From Amoebophrya sp. A120 (lineage: Eukaryota; Sar; Dinophyceae; Syndiniales; Amoebophryaceae), in assembly GCA_905178155.1 (NCBI GenBank), contig CAJINV010000001.1, forward strand, positions 16,120,142 through 16,184,141: a DNA stretch of 64,000 nucleotides, written 5' to 3'. A program made the position numbers and the translations under genes. This document shows positions 57,651 to 64,000 of this stretch, one piece after another. Below the pieces are notes generated by a model, which ran no database searches, was not told the DNA's origin, and was given only the letters and a program-made list of their open reading frames with translations. Within the stretch, counting starts at the first letter, position 1. Each line of letters begins with the position of its first letter.

Positions 57651-58019
57651 CCTCTCGTCCGCGAACTGCAATGCTGGGAACCCTCCGATCGGCTCTTCCT
57701 AGTCTTGCAGTTCGCGTGCATCAGCGGCAAATATGTCTGGGTTTGGAACGTTGCGGGACATGTTGGAAATAAGTCCGAGCCAGGTCTTTTATGCATGTAG
57801 GCGGCACTCTCTGTCTCGCCTGCCCTGTCATGCGGAGTCGCAGTCGGCCCCTCCGTTTAGGATATCTCAGTCTAATTATGCTGCCCGTCCGGATGCTGGC
57901 TATGAGATGGGTGAGGTTTTGTTCAAGATACCTCCTTCGTTCCTGGGAAAGAACAATGCGGCCAATCGAGCAGCAGGAGTTCTTTTAATTGAATTTGGCG
58001 AAACTGCAGGCGGGATCAC

Positions 58020-58146
58020 GCAAGTTGATTCCACTAACTTGATTCCATTTCATAACGTGAGCCCATAAACGTGATTCGGTCGCAAACGCGATCCCACTAA
58101 CGTGATCCCATTAGTAAACGCGATTCCAAAAATGTTAAAACGTGAT
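58020..58146. repeat. Degenerate tandem repeat, GATTCC/GATCCCA-type units
   Basis: Imperfect units around AACGTGATCCCA and AACGCGATTCC repeat roughly every 13-25 bases. No function recognised. Confidence 0.7.
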
Positions 58147-58164
58147 ACGGGTGCTTTCCCTTAA

Positions 58165-58197
58165 TCTCGCCGATCTGCGTGCTGTGCTGCTCAGTTG
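58165..58197. repeat. Repeat unit Y, copy 3
   Basis: Identical 33-bp unit, preceded by TTAA as in copy 2 but followed by unrelated sequence. Confidence 0.9.
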
Positions 58198-60181
58198 GTT
58201 CCGTACAGACTCGAATGACGCAGAATACGACTGTTATAAAGTCCGCAGCTGAAGTCGGCCGCGTCTTCCGTAAAGAATTCGTATCGTACATACACAATAT
58301 TTCTTCTGTGTGACTCTTGGATGGGGCGCACTCTTCTTTATTCTATCGGCGTTCGCCCATTCGTCCTCATCGTACGCCAGTCTCGTGCATAAAATAATTC
58401 GTCCTGCTGTATGTAGATGTGCATGTGTCGTACTAGGTCAAGGTCAAGGTCTTTCCCTTAGCGACGTCTTTCGGTAGATGTTACTGGCGTCGCACGACTG
58501 GACGTTTTTTCTCGCATTACTCGACAACAGCGTTTTTTCCACCACCCTTTTTCCCTGTAGATAAGTGAATAGAAACACTTTACGAAGTGCTCCTGTAAGT
58601 AGAAAAACAACGCGATAAAAGGCCACCACCAACAAATAGCAATCCAATATTTTCAGCTTTGATAAATTTTGTTTTTTTTTTCAATTTCAGTATACAATTT
58701 CCAATTTCCCGCCGTCACCGTGTACATGCTTACAAAATTACATTTTCTTGCATTTTAGATAGCGCCATATCCTCTTGTGCAACCAAAGATCTGCTTGATA
58801 CTTTTTTTGATACATTTCTGTGATAGATCCTTTTTGATATTTTTTACATTAGAAGTGTTTCGCTCGCCTTTCTTCCCGCTTGTTTAGCCTTCACCGTGCC
58901 GGCTCTGATTCGGCAAATTTTTTGGTCATCCTTTTGCAGCAGCAGCGCAATACAAGTGATCCGCAAATAAATAGTTTGAAGGTTCTCATTGAAATCGATC
59001 CGCAATTATAAAACAAAAAATCGAAGTCGACCAGTCGGAGGCGAAAAAAGATCCTCTGAAGAATTCTTGTCCGCACCACGGCCAGTTCAAAATTGAGAAA
59101 GGTCTGTGGAGTGTTGGGTTCAAAAAATTTTCAGCACTCCACTAGAATAGCGCACGAACCAACTACCAGAACCACGAAGAGACAGCTTTACCGCTTGAAC
59201 TGTCCCTCTTCAAAAAACGCACCTCCAGGAGTAGAAGACTCTCTTCAATAGGGCAAATAATAGGTCTTGTTAGCTTCATGATCGGTGCGCGAAGCTATCA
59301 CTAGCGCTAAGATATTATCTCTTCTTGGGAATATAGAGCTACAACTTGCAGGACTAGCCTCATCGTCAATATACCAAAAATACAACAACAAAAACAAGGC
59401 AACAACAACATCAACAACACGACATCATCCAGTAGTACTTACAGTTTATTCGACGTATTGTCTAGCGCCAGGGGTAGATGTATTTTTTTACCAAGCTCAT
59501 CAACCAAGTAAGAAAGTACTTTAACTTTTCTCAGTTTTAATTTCGACTCCGGAACAGCACGGGTAATAAGACACAGACGGCAGGTTTAACCGAAGCAGTT
59601 TATTTGTCATTCAGAACGTGATTGTATTTGTTTTTGTACAATAACCATAAACCATCTACAATTTTTTCGAGACTGGTAGAGGCGTCTTTCTTCCGACTTG
59701 CCCAGCTGAGAAGTCTTTTGCTTTACCGTCTCAAGGCGTCAACCATCTTCAGTACGTATTGTTGTGTATAGTGTCCCGAAACTGTTTGATACCGCGGCTA
59801 CTCAATAAAAGGTTCTCAACAGTAGAGTAAAAAGATAAAGAAGCAGAACACTCAGGACATCGTCAACAAATATCAGACCGATTCGAGCAGACAGAAACGG
59901 ACTTTGGTAAGAGCAACAAGACGTTAGGATCTCTTATTCCTCGCACGTTTGTTGCTCAAGTATCCATTGAATCCGAAATAGCAAAAAAGTTCCTTTTGAG
60001 TAAGTTTGCTAAAAACATCAGCCACAAAGTTACTACTGCGGAACAACTTGAAACAATATCAGCAATATTTTCCGCTACAAGCAAGGAGGACTAACTAACC
60101 CCTTAATTATTTTGAAGAAATACGTTACAGCGTACAGTTTGTTGCCGTGGCATCAAACACTACTACTACTCCATCAGCATT

Positions 60182-63032
60182 ATGTATTCCCAGAACCCGG
60201 GACAGTACCCTTCCAAAGGGGTCCACTCGGGCCGGGCCGTGTCCCTGAAGGGCGGGTCTCCGGACTACAAGCGACCGCAGCACCACGGAGGTGGTAAGTC
60301 GTGGCCTGCGACACCCACCACCGTGGGGCAGCACACCAGTGCGGACACCTCGCCGGTCATGATGGGCGTACCAGGGGGCGACAATTCGAATTTGCTGCTG
60401 GATATGTCCGTGGCGGAGCGCACGATCGCGGCAGAGATGGCGGCGTCGTGGGTGAACCAGGACGGTTCCTCGGCGAACGACCCAAACGCTTTGTTCCCCT
60501 ACACGACGCCCGACACCACCCCGGTGAATTACGGCGGCGATCGGTCGTACCACGGGTACGGGATGCCTGCCGGTTACCCGGACCACATGGGACCGCCCGG
60601 CGGCTTTCCGACGGGAGGAGGACCCGGCGCCGGAGGATCCAACAACTCGGCCGCGACCATTGCGCTGCTCGCACAGCAGCTGGCCTCTTTGACAAACGGA
60701 TCGAACAGTGCGGGCGGGAACGCCGGTCCCCCCGGGGCGCCGCCGCTGCCGCAGTACCTGCAAAACGCCGGGGTGGGCGGGGGACCCGGAGGACCCAACC
60801 CCGGTGCCGACGAGCAGGCCGCGCTTCTGGCTCAGGCTCTGCAGCAGTACAACACCGTGGACCACGCATGGGACAACCAATTTCCGCAGAATCATGCGCC
60901 CAAGGGAAAATTTTCTTCCGCCGTGGGCAAGGGAGGCAAGATGCACAAAGGCGACTACGCAGGGGGACCAGGATCACCGTCGGCGTGGGCCAATCAACAG
61001 TACGGCGGCCCTGGAGGGGGCGACTACGGGTCGTGGCAGCAGAGAGCCGGGAAAGGCGGGCACTGGCAGGACCAAAGTAAGGGTGGCAACTACAACTGGC
61101 AGCAAGGCAAGGGAGACTACAACGCGTGGCAACAGGGTCCGGGTGTCAACAAGGGCGGCTATAACTCCAAGCAAAACAAGGGCTTCGGAAAAGAGTGGGG
61201 TGGCAAGAAAGGTACAAATAAGTACAACTACTTGCTCCTTGAATTTGAAACACTCTTACGCGGTCTTCATTCCGTTTGTCTTAAATACTATGCTATCGCG
61301 TTCTTCTTAGAAGAATCCAAAAATAAAATCAATGATGTTTTCAGCATGTGAAACGAATACAGGTCAACTGCACCAGGGAAAGGGTGGCAAGATGGACGGT
61401 GTCCACCAGATGACGCCTACCGAGCTGGGGTTGCCCGAAGGGTGCAGTCAGGCCTTGATGGATTTCCGCATTCGCGGGATGAAGAAGGAGCTGAACGAGA
61501 TCCTCCCGCACGTTGTGGAATTCTGCAAGGACCAGTACGGTTCCCGCTACATCCAGCAGAAACTTCAGGTACTACGAACATATTTTTCTGTCTAGTGGTC
61601 ACAGTTACTCCTTACTTTCGTTTGAAGTGGGTTTATTTTTCAAGAAAGGTGTACGTGGTTTGCTGCTACAGCCCATCATGTCTTTGTCATTTCGAGGAAG
61701 AACAAAACAAGATTTTTGTTTCACTATCGCCACCCACCCCAGGTTTCCGCCGCGCACGAGAAGCAGGCCTTCTATTTGGCGCTGAAGCCGCACGTCCGGG
61801 ATCTGGTGTTGGACCCGTTCGGGAATTACGTGGTGCAGAAATTTTTCGAGCGCGGCAACCGCGAGCACCGCGAGGGCCTCGCCAGCGAGCTCCGGGGTCT
61901 GGCGCTGGGGCTGAGTTACCACATGTTTGGGTGCTGGGTGATGCAGCGCCTGATGGAGGTCCTGGACACCAATCCGGACCTGCAGAAGGAGCTGGCCGAG
62001 GAGCTGCAGGCTGACTTGCTGGGGCTGATCGTGAACCAAAACGGGAACCACGTGGTGCAGGCCTGCGTCGAAAACATGCCCGCGGAAAACACCACCTTCA
62101 TCGTGCACACGCTGCAGGGCTCCGTCGTGCGCATGGCCCGCCACACCTACGGCTGCCGCGTCCTGCAGCGGATCGTGGAGCGCTGCCAGACCGCCGATGT
62201 GGAGCCAATCATCGAAGAGTTGCTACCGGAGTTGGACGACCTGATGCGCGATGAGTACCTATCCACAAGCTTTTTCCTATATTTAACCTTCCGCTTCCCT
62301 AAATTTCCAAGGCAACAAAGACGAAAATTTTTTGATGACTTCGACCATAATTTTCTCTGATTCTAACCGTCCCAGCCAAAAATCACGACTTTTTTTTTAC
62401 TAGGTGCGCTGTCATCAACCCAAAAATAACCACTGCACAAACAAACCAGGTACGGAAATTACGTGGTGCAGTCCATTGCGGAGCGGATTGGGGCGCCCCG
62501 ACGGCCGCAGGTGGTGGACTACGTGTGTGCGAACCTGACGAAACTGGCCACGAACAAATACGCGAGCAACGTGTGCGAGAAGATCATGATGTACAGTTCC
62601 GAGGACGACGCCAACCGCATGACCAACATCATCCTGGGCGAGGAGACCGAGCCGGAGCCGCCGGTCCTGACCATGATGCGGCACCGGTACGCCAACTACT
62701 GCGTGCAGAAGATGCTGGAGAAAATGTCCGTGGAGTCGCCCTTCGTGGACCGGGTTCGCACCCTGCTCCGCGTGTACGTGCCCCAGATCCGGACCTTCGT
62801 GTACGGGAGACACATCTTGCAGTCCCTGTTCCGCCTCGGCGTCATCAACGCCGAGGAGTTGCAGCAGGCGCTGGACGCGTCCCCGGCCGCGCAGAACATC
62901 CAGGGGGTCCAGCACACCTCCGCGGGCCACCAGGTCATGGGCCAGCACGCCACCAAGCAGGACACGCACCCGCATCGGACCACCGGGAAAACCCCCCGCT
63001 CGACGCCGCGCGAGCAGCAGGGGCAGGCCTAA
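60182..63032 (+). CDS. Pumilio/PUF-family RNA-binding protein
   Basis: Four exons: 60182-61211, 61363-61568, 61743-62254 and 62450-63032; 776 aa. The first about 345 residues are Gly, Asn, Gln and Pro rich (prion-like). The PUF region follows with typical repeat cores: QYGSRYIQQKL, DPFGNYVVQKFFERG, HMFGCWVMQRLME, NQNGNHVVQACVE, HTYGCRVLQRIVE, EYGNYVVQSIAER, NKYASNVCEKIM and HRYANYCVQKMLE, which gives eight. PUF proteins bind 3' UTRs in a base-per-repeat manner and repress or localise mRNAs. In repeat order the base-contact pairs look like S/Q, N/Q, C/Q, N/Q, C/Q, N/Q, S/E, N/Q; repeat 7 keeps the S/E that reads G in UGU. The C-tail is His and Thr rich. All introns are GT-AG; intron 3 has GAGTAC at the donor and CAGGTAC at the acceptor side. 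Confidence 0.9.
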
Positions 63033-64000
63033 GGGAGCGGATTCTTCTATAGTCAGGACTAGGAGCAGCATGAGCATGTTTCTTGATGTTTCTGAGAATG
63101 TGCGTCGTGCTAAAATAGATAGTACTTACACAGGGCTTGCTCGAGAAGTAGAAATTTGTTTCGAGTACTGCGCGAGGTTGTGAACAATATACGTCTGCTC
63201 TACGTAGAGATAGAGATAAGAGGTGGAACGACATGATATATGACCAAGCAGCAGTAAGAAGGCTCTGTTTTGCGGAGTATGAGTATGCACGACATAGTGC
63301 TATGAGAAAGTAGTACAGTAAAACATCAGTAGTCGACCGAACATGATATTCAAAAGAAAATTTTCTAAGCACCTAATTTTATCACGATGAGAATCGGAAT
63401 TCTTTGTAAACTGGTGTGTAGTAGTTGGGGTACTTTTATTTGTTATGACTTCTCATCCTAGACAAGCACAAGAATCTGCAAAGGTCGAAAGAAGAACCTG
63501 TCACACACTCTTTCTCTGAATGAATTCACCGCATTTTTCCGTACAAAGACACCAATTCGCCACAGAAGTCTTACAACCACATGCGCAGAATGATAGCACT
63601 ATTTCCCAGTTTTTTACCCAAATATGCATGGTTTGTCCAATATGTTTTTCTAATTAAGTTTTTATTTTGAAATGTATTGAACGTAGACGTACATATTGTT
63701 TTTGCACTGATTGGTGTCCCTATCACGGTTGTTGCTGGGATAGAACCAGAGGTCCTTACGCTATGTCTCTTAACGAGTCCAGCCGAAGCCCATAAACTCC
63801 TACGTACGGCTATATGCCTAGTCCACCCTTTTTGTTTAAAGCGTAGAAGAAGTTTTACACTTCGAACCTATCCGGCGTTAGTAGGACGGTCGTTTAAAAT
63901 TTTGTTGGGCTGCCGTTGACTTTTCAGCATGCCTTAACGATGTCGCTGCCGTCCTCCTGTGCCGTATTCAACCTGATTTTTTGGCCACAACCTTCCGCCC
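63033..64000. other. Downstream intergenic DNA
   Basis: 3' flank of the PUF gene and AT-rich DNA; the last about 350 bases hold an 80-codon frame without support. Confidence 0.5.

Larger units (their letters stand above)
55233..60181. other. Repeat-rich intergenic region, 4.9 kb
   Basis: No convincing gene. Open frames (for example 223 codons antisense at 55514-56185, 203 antisense at 56377-56988, 150 sense at 56405-56857 and 111 sense at 57733-58068) have no recognised domains and overlap repeats. The region holds repeat B, three copies of unit Y and two tandem-repeat patches, listed separately. From about 58640 the DNA becomes AT-rich. Confidence 0.6.

Noticed and set aside
56000-57700. 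Possible organelle-DNA insertion (style of sequence recalls plant mitochondrial intergenic DNA)
   Set aside because: No mitochondrial or plastid gene fragment is recognisable.
57733-58068. Open frame of 111 codons with a clean ATG
   Set aside because: No family, no introns, lies between tandem repeats; not enough support.
1-64000. tRNA, rRNA, CRISPR arrays and spliced-leader gene arrays
   Set aside because: No T-loop/acceptor pattern, rRNA signature, regular spaced repeats or spliced-leader-like tandem array was found by eye.

Overview
The window is nuclear DNA from a eukaryote, most probably a dinoflagellate. Three things point there: two tandem genes for short basic proteins of the DVNP (dinoflagellate/viral nucleoprotein) type, every recognisable gene on the + strand across 64 kb, and dense short introns that often carry AG|GT at both ends. 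Several introns are not GT-AG at all. They have terminal inverted repeats and 5-bp target duplications, like the introner elements reported from dinoflagellates, including the parasite Amoebophrya. The compact spacing and two intronless secreted-protein paralogues fit a parasitic syndinian. The genus is inference.

Layout: 0-1 kb, 3' end of a KH-domain gene. 1.9-5.1 kb, a STYX pseudophosphatase gene whose last exon plus 3' flank is duplicated downstream. 5.7-9.4 kb, a ZSWIM2-type SWIM/RING/ZZ/RING ubiquitin ligase. 10.8-13.3 kb, a zinc-knuckle/RING protein resembling Mpe1/RBBP6. 14-16.2 kb, a methyltransferase-like protein. 17.1-18.2 kb, a small membrane protein. 19.5-21.1 kb, a DNAJC8/Spf31-like J protein. 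21.7-23.7 kb, two DVNP genes. 24.4-26.7 kb, a membrane-anchored methyltransferase. 27.6-33.3 kb, IFT122 in 11 exons. 34.8-36.9 and 40-42.7 kb, two intronless secreted paralogues in repeat-bearing DNA. 44-45.5 kb, a KDEL-receptor-like membrane protein. 46.5-48.4 kb, UBA3 (NEDD8 E1). 49.4-53.7 kb, a GT8 glycosyltransferase with a long tail. 54.1-55.2 kb, an OMS1-like methyltransferase. 55.3-60.2 kb, repeat-rich DNA without a convincing gene. 60.2-63 kb, a Pumilio-family protein.

The genes do not form one pathway. They are housekeeping and flagellar genes arranged head to tail, as is usual in dinoflagellate unidirectional arrays. The most interesting layer is structural: at least four introns (one more partial, one weaker) look like DNA-transposon-like insertions whose removal restores a conserved protein exactly. 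Among 31 GT-AG introns I could place, 18 have a downstream exon starting GT (donor AG|GT, acceptor AG|GT), which suggests that older insertions left the same kind of duplication. Exon boundaries were placed by eye from reading-frame continuity and family conservation. They have not been tested against transcripts.
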